From positions 1,054,001 through 1,118,000 of the forward strand of contig NZ_QCZD01000001.1 of assembly GCF_003075045.1 (NCBI RefSeq): 64,000 nt of DNA. Reading direction: 5' to 3'. The notes under the pieces were generated by a model. That model was not told the DNA's origin. It saw nothing but the letters and a program-made list of their open reading frames with translations, and searched no databases. A program made the translations under genes and the position numbers. Shown here piece by piece: positions 26,664 to 36,386 of this stretch (the stretch's first letter is position 1; each line of letters starts with the position of its first letter). Origin of the DNA: Maribacter litoralis. GTDB lineage: Bacteria > Bacteroidota > Bacteroidia > Flavobacteriales > Flavobacteriaceae.

Positions 26664-29600
26664 TTAATCATTCTCTTTTATTGTTTCACTTTTATTACCC
26701 TCCATATACTCGGTAGGTGTAACATTGAACAACTCCCTAAACGTTTTGCTAAAATAAGCTGTGGAATTAAAACCGCACATATGAGTAACTTCTTTGATGG
26801 AATAGCAGTTTTTCTCTAATAATTCGGCAGCATACCTTAATCTAATCGTTCTTATAAAATGACTGGGGTTGTTCCCCGTTAAGGTGTTTATCTTACGGTA
26901 GAATTGAGACCTACCAATACCAAGCTCCTTTAAAATATCATCTTGCTTGAAATCTTCATCATCAACATTATCCAAAACTACTTTTGTAGCTTTATCTAAA
27001 AATACCTCATCCATATTATTCGTGGTAACCTCACTTGATGGAAAAATTCCACCAATTTCAGAGAAACGCTTTCTCAATCTTTTTTTAGCTTCAATTAGAT
27101 TTCTAATTCTTGACTTTAGTACACTGGTAACAAAAGGTTTGGACAAATATGCATCTGCACCATTATCATAACCACTTACCCGATCTACTTCTAAACTTCT
27201 AGCAGTAAGTAGTATTACAGGTATATGGCAAGTTTCAAACTCGGTCTTCATTAGTCTACACATCTCAAAACCATCCATCTTTGGCATCATAACATCACTT
27301 ATAACCAAATCGGGGTAACGTTTCTTTACCATTTCTAGGCCTTCTTCTCCATTTTTAGCTTGCAATACTTTGTATTTATCTTGCAAGTCGTTCTTTAAAT
27401 GTTGACGAAGTTCTTTATTATCCTCTACCAATAAAATAGTGGGTTTTTCAATTTCACTTTCCGAATTTGGATTAGGTAGCACTAAATTTTCATCATCTGC
27501 TATATACATCTCATATTCTACAGATTTCATAGAATTGATCAAGAATTCGTTCTTTACATTCTCCACCTCAACGGGTGTAGATTTATTATCCAAGGGCAGT
27601 TTTACTACAAACTTACTCCCTACACCGTATTCACTTTCAACAAATATTTCACCTCCATGTTTTTCTACAAGAGCCTGTGTAAAGTTTAGTCCTATTCCAG
27701 TACCAGACTTTGTTACATCTATATGATAAAATCTTGAAAAGATGTTTTTAATTTGCTCTTTATCCAACCCAATACCAGAATCTGTAACAGTTATCTCTAC
27801 GAAGTCTCCAGTCATTTCCTTTTTTAGAAAGAGCAATTTTGATGAGCTTTTTTTCTGTGACACCTTTTTTATTGAAAAGGTAATTTCGCCACCGGCATTG
27901 GTAAATTTTATGGCGTTTGAAATAAGATTGGTGATAATTTTTTCAACCTTATCCAGATCAAATAATAAATCTATTTGATCAGTTTCAGATATAAATCTAT
28001 ATTCTATTTCTTTCTTGTTGGCAAGACCTACAAATAAAGAGAAAATATCTTCGCTAAATTTAACGATGTTTCCTTTTTCTAGCTGAAGCGGCGCCATACC
28101 AACGTCCATTTTTCTATAATCCAACAATTGATTTACCAGATGCAACAGCCTACGGGCACTACGCTGAATAGAAATAGCAGACGACTTCACCTCTTCTGGA
28201 TTATGGGTATAACTAGACAATATCTTATCAACGGGATTCATGATCAATGTAAGCGGTGTTCTAAATTCGTGAGAAACATTCACAAAGAACTGCAGTTTCA
28301 TTTGATCTAATTCATGCTCTTGTGCTTCTTGAACCTTTTGGGTGTAATACCTCATGATCATATAAAATAACAATACCCCGAACAAGGAATATAGAAGATA
28401 AGCCCACCAGGTTTTCCAGGGTGGTGAAAGCACTTCAAAATTGACAACTGCGGCCTCTGCCTGCTCCCAATTACCATCTAAAGATGCCTTTACCTCAAAA
28501 CCATATTTACCAGGGCTTAAGTTGGCATAACTAACTTCTCTCTTAGAACCAATGGTTTCAAAATTATTGTCTAGTCCCTGTAATTTATACGCATATTGTA
28601 CCCTTTCGGGATTTTCAAAATGCAAGGCTAAAAAATCGAACGCTACATAGTTTTCATCGTAATTTAATTCTAAGTTTTCTAAATCTTCTACCTTATCCTG
28701 TAATAAAACCCTGTCATTAATTGTATCACCAACCACAACCGGGGAGTTATTCAAGGTAAACTGGGTAATTTTTGGTCTAAGCGGTGAAGAGGGCTTAAGT
28801 GTAATGTCATCTGGATGGAAAATATTGAAACCATTAATACCTCCTATAATTATTCTACCATCACTAGTTTTCTCAATCGATTTACTTTGATACTCAGGAC
28901 CCTGTAACCCATCATGAATATTGAAATTTTTAATTTGATCGGTTTTTGTATTTAAAAATGAAAGACCGCTCTTGGTGGTTACCCAAAAGTTATGATTATC
29001 ATCTTCTTGAATACCTACAACCAGGTTATTAGGCAAACCTTCTTTTGAGGAATAAGATTTCAATACATTAAAATTGGGATCTAGCTTATATATTCCCGTA
29101 TCCGCACCCAGCCAAATATTACCCAAATGATCTTCTGATATATGGTTAATAAGATTGTCTTCAATACCAGGTTTTTTAATTTCCTTAAAAGTTAATGTTT
29201 CCGGTATTCTGTTTTCAAGCTGATTGAGGTCTATATAATTTAACCCCAAAGAGGTACCGACTAACAATCTATTTCTAGAATCAACAAACAAGTAAAATAT
29301 AAAATTACTTGCCAAGCCATTTTCTTTCCCGGCTACATTTTTAAAGTTGTAAAACTTCTCTGCCTTAGGGTCGAACAAGCTTAATCCTTCCGTTCGGAGA
29401 CCTAACCAAATTCTATTGTCATTATCTTCAACACCAGACCATACCGAGTTCTGCCCGATGGTATGAACATTTGATTCTTTATGTAAAAATCTTTTTACGT
29501 TGTAATTTTCAGGATCAAATCTATTCAAACCACCATCTAAGGTACACACCCAAATTTGCCCATTATTAGATTCAAATGTATACAGTATTCTGTTGGAGCT

Positions 29601-30863
29601 TATACTGTTGGCATTGTTAGGTTCGTGCGAAAAATGCTCAAATGAATTGTTCTCTTGATCAAAAAGATTTAACCCACCATTGTAAGCGCTAATCCACAAG
29701 CGCTCTTTAGAATCTTGTAGAACCGATTGAACAATTTTTTCATTAAGTCCGTTTGGGTTTCCCGGTTGATAATAGTAATGACCAAATGCATACTGCGAAG
29801 GATCTAATTTACTAATACCCTTGTCATAACTACCGATCCAATAAATGCCATTGACATCTTCATAAATTTTAGAAGGCTTGTTATTGGGCAATGAAAATGA
29901 ATCTGAAAAATTATTGACTAAATTTTGAATTACTTTTTCTTCCGTCTTATTTAAAATAAACAAACCATAGCCGTCTGTTGACGCCCAAATATTGCCATCT
30001 TCATCTAAATGCATATCACGAATAGCAATATCTGTTTCTTCAGTAAATGATTTGTGGGAAAAGGTATTTTCAGACCTATCCCAATAAATTAGATTAGAAA
30101 GGTTGTTTCCTATCCAAAAATCATTATCCGCATCAACAAATATGTTCTTATGTATATGGTTTAACTCGTAGTTGGAAGTGTTCTCGATTAAAACGCGATC
30201 AAAATTATCTTGTTCAGAATTATATTTATTTAGGTATTCACCATTGGTACCTAACCAAATTTCATTGTTCTGATCTTTGATAATTACATTCACAATATTA
30301 TTATCCAATGAATTTATATTGGAATCATCATTTAAATAATAGTAAAATTTTAATTCGGACGTGTCTGAATTAAAATCTTCTAGCATGATTTTTATGACTC
30401 CATTATTGGTGGCTACCCATAAGGCATTACTTTCTTCATCAAAAAGTAGGGCATTAATAAATTTTCGTGGATTGTTAGATAAAGAAAGTTGTTTGTACAG
30501 GTCTACTCTAAGAAAACTGTTCGTTTTTTTGTTGAAGTAATTTAAACCATTGTTAGTACCTATCCATAAATTACCATCTGCCCCTTCTACAATAGCATTA
30601 ATTCTATTATTACTAATAGAACTCTGATTATTTAGTATAGATTTATAGACTTCAAACTCATAACCATTATACTTATTGAGACCATCAATGGTACCAAACC
30701 ACATAAAACCTTCCGAGTCTTGAAAAATGGTTAAACAGGTGCTACTAGATAAACCGTCAACTGTATCTAAATTCTCGAACTTAAAATTATTAAACTGTGC
30801 TTGGCACAATAAACTCATTGAGCAACACAGGGCGAGAAAGAATATCCTTAAATTCATTTTCAT
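26664..30863 (-). CDS. Hybrid two-component system regulator (one-piece sensor kinase / response regulator / AraC)
   Basis: I favour the ATG at 30863, which gives a good signal peptide (MKMNLRIFFLALCCS, cleaved after QAQ); an in-frame ATG at 30884 would add seven residues. Order: periplasmic two-component propeller repeats to about residue 690 (DSEGFMWFGTIDGLNKYNG, repeated NIWIGT/NIWLGA-like blades), a Y_Y_Y beta domain (~745-815), one membrane helix (~825-845), HisKA with VSHEFRTPL (His near 865), HATPase (NAIKFTNAGG, GTGIGLNFTQALVEKHGG), receiver (LLVEDNKELR, SDVMMPKMDG with the phospho-Asp near 1190), and a C-terminal AraC-type HTH (GFNSTAYFSKTFRELF). It should sense an oligosaccharide in the periplasm and activate the adjacent locus. 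Confidence 0.96.
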   Translation of the reverse strand: MKMNLRIFFLALCCSMSLLCQAQFNNFKFENLDTVDGLSSSTCLTIFQDSEGFMWFGTIDGLNKYNGYEFEVYKSILNNQSSISNNRINAIVEGADGNLWIGTNNGLNYFNKKTNSFLRVDLYKQLSLSNNPRKFINALLFDEESNALWVATNNGVIKIMLEDFNSDTSELKFYYYLNDDSNINSLDNNIVNVIIKDQNNEIWLGTNGEYLNKYNSEQDNFDRVLIENTSNYELNHIHKNIFVDADNDFWIGNNLSNLIYWDRSENTFSHKSFTEETDIAIRDMHLDEDGNIWASTDGYGLFILNKTEEKVIQNLVNNFSDSFSLPNNKPSKIYEDVNGIYWIGSYDKGISKLDPSQYAFGHYYYQPGNPNGLNEKIVQSVLQDSKERLWISAYNGGLNLFDQENNSFEHFSHEPNNANSISSNRILYTFESNNGQIWVCTLDGGLNRFDPENYNVKRFLHKESNVHTIGQNSVWSGVEDNDNRIWLGLRTEGLSLFDPKAEKFYNFKNVAGKENGLASNFIFYLFVDSRNRLLVGTSLGLNYIDLNQLENRIPETLTFKEIKKPGIEDNLINHISEDHLGNIWLGADTGIYKLDPNFNVLKSYSSKEGLPNNLVVGIQEDDNHNFWVTTKSGLSFLNTKTDQIKNFNIHDGLQGPEYQSKSIEKTSDGRIIIGGINGFNIFHPDDITLKPSSPLRPKITQFTLNNSPVVVGDTINDRVLLQDKVEDLENLELNYDENYVAFDFLALHFENPERVQYAYKLQGLDNNFETIGSKREVSYANLSPGKYGFEVKASLDGNWEQAEAAVVNFEVLSPPWKTWWAYLLYSLFGVLLFYMIMRYYTQKVQEAQEHELDQMKLQFFVNVSHEFRTPLTLIMNPVDKILSSYTHNPEEVKSSAISIQRSARRLLHLVNQLLDYRKMDVGMAPLQLEKGNIVKFSEDIFSLFVGLANKKEIEYRFISETDQIDLLFDLDKVEKIITNLISNAIKFTNAGGEITFSIKKVSQKKSSSKLLFLKKEMTGDFVEITVTDSGIGLDKEQIKNIFSRFYHIDVTKSGTGIGLNFTQALVEKHGGEIFVESEYGVGSKFVVKLPLDNKSTPVEVENVKNEFLINSMKSVEYEMYIADDENLVLPNPNSESEIEKPTILLVEDNKELRQHLKNDLQDKYKVLQAKNGEEGLEMVKKRYPDLVISDVMMPKMDGFEMCRLMKTEFETCHIPVILLTARSLEVDRVSGYDNGADAYLSKPFVTSVLKSRIRNLIEAKKRLRKRFSEIGGIFPSSEVTTNNMDEVFLDKATKVVLDNVDDEDFKQDDILKELGIGRSQFYRKINTLTGNNPSHFIRTIRLRYAAELLEKNCYSIKEVTHMCGFNSTAYFSKTFRELFNVTPTEYMEGNKSETIKEND

Positions 30864-31094
30864 TCGATTATTATCTTGGACCAAAAACGTTAAAAACCGC
30901 CCTTTTCCACCAAAAAAGATTTAACAATCAAAATAGCAAAATTTTAGCTAAATATTGCCGAATTATGAATTAAAATAAGGGTTTATTAGCATTTAACAAA
31001 TTAGAGAGGAAATAGTATTTTTTAAAAGCATATTGCAGCTTGGGCTTTGTTCTTGGATTAACCCCATCATACCCTAAAGAAAGTAAATCATAAA

Positions 31095-31125
31095 AAAGCC
31101 AATGGAAATTTTCCATTGGCTTTTG
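31095..31125 (-). terminator. Intrinsic terminator downstream of the ThuA/dehydrogenase gene
   Basis: A near-perfect hairpin with arms AAAAGCCAATGGAAA and TTTCCATTGGCTTTT is followed on the minus strand by a run of T. It lies 29 bases after the stop at 31154, and the symmetric tails might work both ways. Confidence 0.85.
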
Positions 31126-31153
31126 AAACTTATAATTCAATTAATATATAATC

Positions 31154-34129
31154 TTATTCTTCATTAGTTGGTGCCACAAATATAATTTGGTCGCTAGTAG
31201 ACAACGATGAATTTTCTACATCAGAATTACCTTCATCCAAATAAGAAGCCATTATAATATACTTGCCTTTACTGTTATCGTTTGTATGCTGTGTAAATTC
31301 TAAATTACCCGATGTTGGTAATAAGTTTTCATCTATTTTTTCATCAGGATTCAAGGACAGAATATAATCTATGATTTTACCAACTTCCTCAATTTTTAAC
31401 TGCGGGTGTGCAGACATCAATGATTCGCCCCAAACACCTGTACCGCCTTTTATGACCTTATCTATCAAGTAGTCTTTGTCTTTTACGCTATATCTTTTTG
31501 CTATGTCAACATAGCTAGGCCCATTTACTTTTTCTATTTCAGCATGGCAGGCTCTACAGTCGGTATTATCTATAATAACTTTTCCCTCTGGAACAACATG
31601 TTGTTGATGTCCGATTGCTGCTTTAATTATATCTTCACCTTCAGGAATATAGTCGAATGTCACTTTAATTTTATCTTCTGGTATGCTACCGTCTTCAGAG
31701 TTACCATCTTCAAAATCCTCTACAAATACTTTATAGTTCAATTTTTTAGTAGCTGTATAAATTGTGTCGTTCGGTTCAATTTGAATTTTTAATGTCGGTG
31801 GTGCATTACCCGCCATTATTTTAGTATCAGCTACCGAAGTATTACCAAATTCGTCAACAATTTTTAAGCGTACAGTATATATACCTGGTTCATTAAATGT
31901 AAATATTGGTTCTTTTTCTGTTGATTGACCTTCATTATGATCTAAAAATGACCATTCATATTTTAACTCATCTCCATCATAATCTATAGATGATGCTCCT
32001 GAGAAACTCACTGTTAACGGGACAGCCCCAATTTTTTTATCTACATCAATTTTAGCAATAGGCTTTCTATTACCTGAGATATATGATATTCTACTTAATC
32101 TTGCATCCAAATTTTTTGTATTCCATTTTTGACCGTATTCCAGTACATATAAATTACCATCACTACCGAAAGTCATATCCATTGGATGTGAAAATTCTGT
32201 ATTCGGCATAAAAGGTTCTGCCTTTACATAATCTTGATTTTCATCTAGCGTAACAACATAAATCCAGTCTCGCATCCATTCATAAACGAAAAGTTTATTT
32301 TCAAAATATTCTGGAAATCGATTATCTTTTGCATTAGGATAGTCGGAGGCATGATATACCGGACCTCCCATTGGATTTACTCCACCAACACCAACCCAAG
32401 GAAATTCTTCTGAACGATCATAAGAGAACCATATCAAAGATTCTTGAGCTGGAGGTAAATTTTGCATTCCAGTATTATTTGGAGAATTATTTACGATGTT
32501 ATTAGGATCAAATTTCTTACCCGACATTTCTTTTGTAAAATCATAATCATTATATGGTATGTTATTACCTCTGGTATATGGCCACCCCCAAAATCCGGCT
32601 TTTCTGGCTTGGTTAAATTCACCAATTCCCTTAGGTCCACGATCAATTCCGTTTTTACCCGCATCTGGTCCTACATCTCCCCAATATACATACCCTGTTT
32701 TAGAATCTACCGACATTCTGAACGGATTTCTAAGACCCATAATATATATCTCAGGCTTCGTATTAGGGGTTCCTTCTGCAAATAAATTTCCTTCAGGTAT
32801 TGAATAGGTTCCATCATCCTTTGGGGTAATTCTCAATATTTTACCTCTTAAATCATTGGTGTTTCCTGCAGATTTTTGAGCATCCCATAATGCTCTACCT
32901 TCCCGTTCATCAATTGGGGCAAAACCCTGAGATTCAAACGGATTGGTATTATCACCGGTAGTGATGAACAAATTACCATTTGGTCCAAATTCTAAAGCCC
33001 CTCCACTATGACAACACTCTCGTATTATAGGTATCGTAAGTAATAATTTTTCTGACGCAACATCTAATTTTCCATCCTTTAGGGTAAACCTAGAAATGTG
33101 CTGCTCAGGATTATCTCCTTTAGCAGAATAGAATAAATAAATCCAATTGTTACTTTCATAATTTGGATCAACGGCCAAACCTATGAGTCCGTCCTCATTC
33201 AAATACAATACATCTAACTTTGCTACCTCTTTAGTAGATTCTGATTTAAAATTAAAAATCTTTAGTAAACCACGTCTCTCTACAAATAAGATTCCCTCAC
33301 CTGGCAACTCTGCAAGTTCCATTGGTTCATCTAAGTTAAAATCTAACACCTTCTTTACAAATCGATTTTCTGGTGGCACCCTATCGGATGTAGCTTTTGA
33401 ATAATCTAAAGTCCCTCCATGAGATACGTAGTCAATACCACTTAAAAGATGTTTCAAGAACAGGTTATTCTCAAAGGTTTCATTTGTATGACCCATAACG
33501 GTATAAAATGCCTTTCCTCCATTATATTCATGATACCATGAAGCAGGATGTTGCCCTTCGTTTGCGCCCCCTTTATATGAATTTTCATCTAACTCCAATA
33601 CAACGTTAACATCTTCATTAATATTCTTAAAGTTGTACCATTCATCTTCTTTTTCCCACACGCTATCAAACATTTGTGTGGTAATATGGTTTTTATCTAA
33701 CACATTGAGCCTTGCTTTTTGTACTGCAGGGTGACCATTAAAATACGCACCAACCAGTTTATTATACCATGGCCAATCATATTCGGTATCGGTTGCAGCA
33801 TGGACACCAACAAAGCCGCCACCAGCTTGAATATATCGTTCAAAATCTGCTTGTTGAACAGCATCAAGTATATCTCCCGTTGTATTTAGAAATACAACGG
33901 CTTCATAATTTTTTAATGAGTCTTCAACGAAATAATCAGCATCTTCCGTCGCCGTAACCTTAAAATCGTTTTCATCACCTAACTTTTTAATTGCAGCAAT
34001 GCCAGAGGCTATAGAGCCATGCCTGAATTCAGCGGTTTTAGTAAATACTAAAATTTCTTTTTCTTTTTGCGTACAAGAAATTGCTACACTTAAAACCAAA
34101 AGTGTGCATACTAATTTAAAACATTTCAT
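31154..34129 (-). CDS. Multidomain lipoprotein: ThuA, sugar dehydrogenase propeller, PKD and cytochrome c
   Basis: The protein has 991 residues and a lipobox (LSVAISC). A ThuA-like domain spans about 24-240 (KTAEFRHGSIASGI, GGGFVGVHAATDTEYDWPWY, HPASWYHEYNGG). A six-bladed glucose/sorbosone dehydrogenase propeller spans about 255-685 (GLIGLAVDPNY, CHSGGALEFGPNGNLFITTGDN, LRGKILRI, GLRNPFRMSVD, YVYWGDVGPD). A PKD domain is near 695-785. A small cytochrome c domain has CRACH and the distal-ligand type segment SLMSAHPQL (about 860-925). Such proteins oxidise a sugar at a quinone cofactor and pass electrons to the attached heme, in the periplasm. The upstream control region is long, and the link to the locus is by proximity only. 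Confidence 0.9.
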   Translation of the reverse strand: MKCFKLVCTLLVLSVAISCTQKEKEILVFTKTAEFRHGSIASGIAAIKKLGDENDFKVTATEDADYFVEDSLKNYEAVVFLNTTGDILDAVQQADFERYIQAGGGFVGVHAATDTEYDWPWYNKLVGAYFNGHPAVQKARLNVLDKNHITTQMFDSVWEKEDEWYNFKNINEDVNVVLELDENSYKGGANEGQHPASWYHEYNGGKAFYTVMGHTNETFENNLFLKHLLSGIDYVSHGGTLDYSKATSDRVPPENRFVKKVLDFNLDEPMELAELPGEGILFVERRGLLKIFNFKSESTKEVAKLDVLYLNEDGLIGLAVDPNYESNNWIYLFYSAKGDNPEQHISRFTLKDGKLDVASEKLLLTIPIIRECCHSGGALEFGPNGNLFITTGDNTNPFESQGFAPIDEREGRALWDAQKSAGNTNDLRGKILRITPKDDGTYSIPEGNLFAEGTPNTKPEIYIMGLRNPFRMSVDSKTGYVYWGDVGPDAGKNGIDRGPKGIGEFNQARKAGFWGWPYTRGNNIPYNDYDFTKEMSGKKFDPNNIVNNSPNNTGMQNLPPAQESLIWFSYDRSEEFPWVGVGGVNPMGGPVYHASDYPNAKDNRFPEYFENKLFVYEWMRDWIYVVTLDENQDYVKAEPFMPNTEFSHPMDMTFGSDGNLYVLEYGQKWNTKNLDARLSRISYISGNRKPIAKIDVDKKIGAVPLTVSFSGASSIDYDGDELKYEWSFLDHNEGQSTEKEPIFTFNEPGIYTVRLKIVDEFGNTSVADTKIMAGNAPPTLKIQIEPNDTIYTATKKLNYKVFVEDFEDGNSEDGSIPEDKIKVTFDYIPEGEDIIKAAIGHQQHVVPEGKVIIDNTDCRACHAEIEKVNGPSYVDIAKRYSVKDKDYLIDKVIKGGTGVWGESLMSAHPQLKIEEVGKIIDYILSLNPDEKIDENLLPTSGNLEFTQHTNDNSKGKYIIMASYLDEGNSDVENSSLSTSDQIIFVAPTNEE

Positions 34130-34830
34130 TAGGAATAGGTTTGTTATTTATGACTGGTTAAATCACCGCATTTACATATTAATTTGATGATTTTAATGTA
34201 GTAGTTGCTTTTTATCTTAAAAAATAGAAATATTGATATACTTTCAATTAAGATTTTAAATATATACCAGTAACAAAAATAGAATTGTACATTTTCGACT
34301 AGCAACATAGCTGATAGGACAAATGTCATTAAAATATTCTGTATACCATGTGGTTTAGAAAAAACCGAACGATGCTTATTCTACAAAAAAAAAAAATTAT
34401 CCAAGAGACTTAAATTTGACTATTAAAATTAATTCAATGTTATCTCATCAATAGACAACCATTTTCAATCACCTTAAGTACTGGTTTCCAAATTAGTCAC
34501 TATGCTCTTAAAAAAAGGGAAGAAAATAGCATTAATCTTCAGTTTTAAAACCTATAAATAACGCACAATCATTTTTAGCTTAACCCCTCACAACTCATGA
34601 ATTTTGCTAAACACATATCAATGACGCAGAAGCTAAGAATCTTAAAATGCACTCATAGATAATAACAATCTTATTGGCTTGTGTGAACATTTAGCTGAAT
34701 AACACTTGCCATATAATAACTTTGAAGTATTTGCCATAACACAATTTCGAGGTGATTTATTTTAAGATAGAATTAAGCTGTGTATTACAATTATAAGTTT
34801 TAAGTATAAGCATTATTTAAAACTAAAAAA

Positions 34831-34855
34831 CCTGCTAATCTTTAAGACTAGCAGG
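34831..34855 (-). terminator. Intrinsic terminator next to tRNA tail (left)
   Basis: CCTGCTA (34831-34837) pairs with TAGCAGG (34849-34855), with inner pairs TCTT/AAGA and flanking A and T runs. On the minus strand it follows the tRNA-tail sequence by about ten bases, as expected for a former tRNA gene end. Confidence 0.8.
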
Positions 34856-34864
34856 TTTTAATTT

Positions 34865-34882
34865 AGTCGGGGTGGCAGGATT
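34865..34882 (-). repeat. 3' tail of a tRNA gene (proline-like), candidate attachment remnant, left
   Basis: On the minus strand this reads AATCCTGCCACCCCGACT, which matches the 3' half of a T-arm (CCTGC) plus acceptor strand CACCCCG and discriminator A. An acceptor strand of this kind is typical of tRNA-Pro. The rest of the tRNA is absent. Fourteen bases (34865-34878) recur at 51639-51652 in the same orientation. tRNA gene 3' ends are standard integration sites for islands. Confidence 0.65.
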
Positions 34883-34939
34883 ATACCCCTACCCCATAAT
34901 GTTATGTATATCATTTTTTTACGGTTTTAAAAATTTCAC

Positions 34940-34958
34940 TGTTGACCGATTTGTTGAC
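34940..34958 (+). repeat. Element TTGACCGATTTGTTGAC near the left island end
   Basis: Positions 34942-34958 match 51512-51528 at 16 of 17 bases, in the same orientation. The element contains two TGTTGAC units 12 bases apart. It lies about 60 bases inside the left tRNA tail. A recombinase arm site is a possible explanation. Confidence 0.5.
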
Positions 34959-35138
34959 GACATTTAAATGAACTTAAAGTAAGATGACTTACTTTCTGAT
35001 AGTTTAAAGATATTAATTGCATAATTAAAGATTCCCCTTAACGCCAACATATTTTATTAATTAACATTAAACCAACCTTACATTCATTTGAACTTTCTAA
35101 CTAATACTGCGCATTCTAATGGGACTACAATAAAAAAA

Positions 35139-35627
35139 TCAATCCTTTCTAGAAGTTATCCTAATGTAATAACCATCGGGGTCAATCAATCGAAAATCGG
35201 TAAGCCCCCATGGTCTATCATTAATCTCTGCATGTATTGGGTATCCGCTTCGCTTCACTCGCTGATAAACGGACAATACATCATCAACTTCCAGTACAAT
35301 TTCTACACCGATACCACGGCGTGAATCATTCTTTTTCAATTTTAAATAATGGTTTTCAGACATCTCGGCTTCAGAACCTATCCCTAAAATCACGGATCCT
35401 TTTGTTACCTGCTGATACAAATGATTAACAGAATCGCCTTCATTTGAAAAATTTAGAATTTTGGTATAAAAATTTACTGATTGTTCGACGTTGGAACTGA
35501 AAAGCTCCAATCGAAGTGATGCGTTGCTATCTTGAGGTTTTTTCATAAAACTGAAGATACTACCCGTAAGGAATAGAAAAATAATGGCCTTCTTAATTTT
35601 TGTGAACTTCACTTGGAGTGATTTCAT
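35139..35627 (-). CDS. VOC (glyoxalase/bleomycin-resistance fold) protein with N-terminal membrane segment
   Basis: The protein has 162 residues. Residues ~35-160 form a VOC domain (LELFSSNVEQSVNFYTKIL, GIGVEIVLEVDDVLSVYQRVKRSG, RPWGLTDFRLIDPDGYYIRI). VOC proteins bind metals and either isomerise small molecules or sequester drugs. The first ~27 residues (KKAIIFLFLTGSIFSF) look like a signal or anchor, which is uncommon. An internal ATG at 35546 (MKKPQDSN) would give a purely cytoplasmic protein. It is last in a probable three-gene minus operon after the nitroreductase (87-base gap), under the promoter at 36856-36903. Confidence 0.82.
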   Translation of the reverse strand: MKSLQVKFTKIKKAIIFLFLTGSIFSFMKKPQDSNASLRLELFSSNVEQSVNFYTKILNFSNEGDSVNHLYQQVTKGSVILGIGSEAEMSENHYLKLKKNDSRRGIGVEIVLEVDDVLSVYQRVKRSGYPIHAEINDRPWGLTDFRLIDPDGYYIRITSRKD

Positions 35628-35714
35628 AACTATTAACTTTTAAAATTTGAAATTGTAATTCTGTTTTGCCGAGCCACTAAGGGACTAGCGTTCATAACCC
35701 ATATTTCATTGATT

Positions 35715-36344
35715 TTAAACCAACTCAAAAAGAACTTCTTTGGGCTTTCTAACTTTTTTCCTGAATTGAGTATGATCTTCTTCTGATCGAAAACCGACCG
35801 GAGCAATTACCGCGGCATTCAAGCCCTTCTTCTTTAACCCTAAAATTTCATTATACTTGTCCGATTCAAATCCTTCCATGGGACATGCATCAATTTTCAA
35901 CTCCGCACAGGCCATCAAGAGGTTTGACAATGCCAGATAAGTTTGTTTTTCCGACCAACTGATCCATTCCGAATCAGTTTTTTGAGACAAACTCCCTTTG
36001 ATAAAATCGCCATAGGCAGAAAGCTTATCCAAAGGCGAACCTTGAATTTTTGCAGTGGCTTGAATATATTCATCAATATGCTTTTCGCTTCTTTCGGTAT
36101 AATTACAGAAAATAAATAAGTGTGAGGCATCTGTAATCTGTGCCTGATTCCAAGAAGCCTCTTTAAGCTGCTCTCTTAGTTTCCGATCCTTAATGACCAG
36201 CACCTTATATAATTGTAGGCCATACGATGAAACCGACAGTTGTATGGCTTCCTTTAATCTTTCAAGGTCTGCATCACTTATGTTTTTAGATGAATCAAAT
36301 TTTTTTGTGGCGTAACGCCATTTTAGATTTTCCAATAGTTTCAT
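35715..36344 (-). CDS. NAD(P)H-dependent nitroreductase family oxidoreductase
   Basis: The protein has 209 residues, the usual length for NfsB-like FMN enzymes. It shows RYATKKFDSSKNI at the start (phosphate-binding part for FMN), SSYGLQLYKVLVI, the DASHLFIFCNYTE strand, CPMEGFESDKY and a C-terminal GFRSEEDHTQFRKKVRKP. It reduces nitroaromatics, quinones or similar electrophiles using NAD(P)H, in the cytoplasm. It lies 42 bases after the DMT transporter gene and is probably co-transcribed with it. Confidence 0.92.
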   Translation of the reverse strand: MKLLENLKWRYATKKFDSSKNISDADLERLKEAIQLSVSSYGLQLYKVLVIKDRKLREQLKEASWNQAQITDASHLFIFCNYTERSEKHIDEYIQATAKIQGSPLDKLSAYGDFIKGSLSQKTDSEWISWSEKQTYLALSNLLMACAELKIDACPMEGFESDKYNEILGLKKKGLNAAVIAPVGFRSEEDHTQFRKKVRKPKEVLFELV

Positions 36345-36386
36345 AATATTAATTTTTAAGATTCGTATTTTATATACACTTTTTGC

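Larger units (their letters stand above)
34130..35138. other. 1-kb gene-poor stretch at the junction of the sugar locus and the island
   Basis: No supported gene is found. The stretch is very AT-rich, with a run of twelve A near 34385. It contains an intrinsic terminator (34831-34855), the 18-base tail of a tRNA gene on the minus strand (34865-34882) and a duplicated TGTTGAC element (34940-34958). These mark a likely old integration junction. Confidence 0.7.

Noticed and set aside
34382-34396. Run of twelve A as a possible phase-variable tract
   Set aside because: It is not inside or close to the start of any supported gene.
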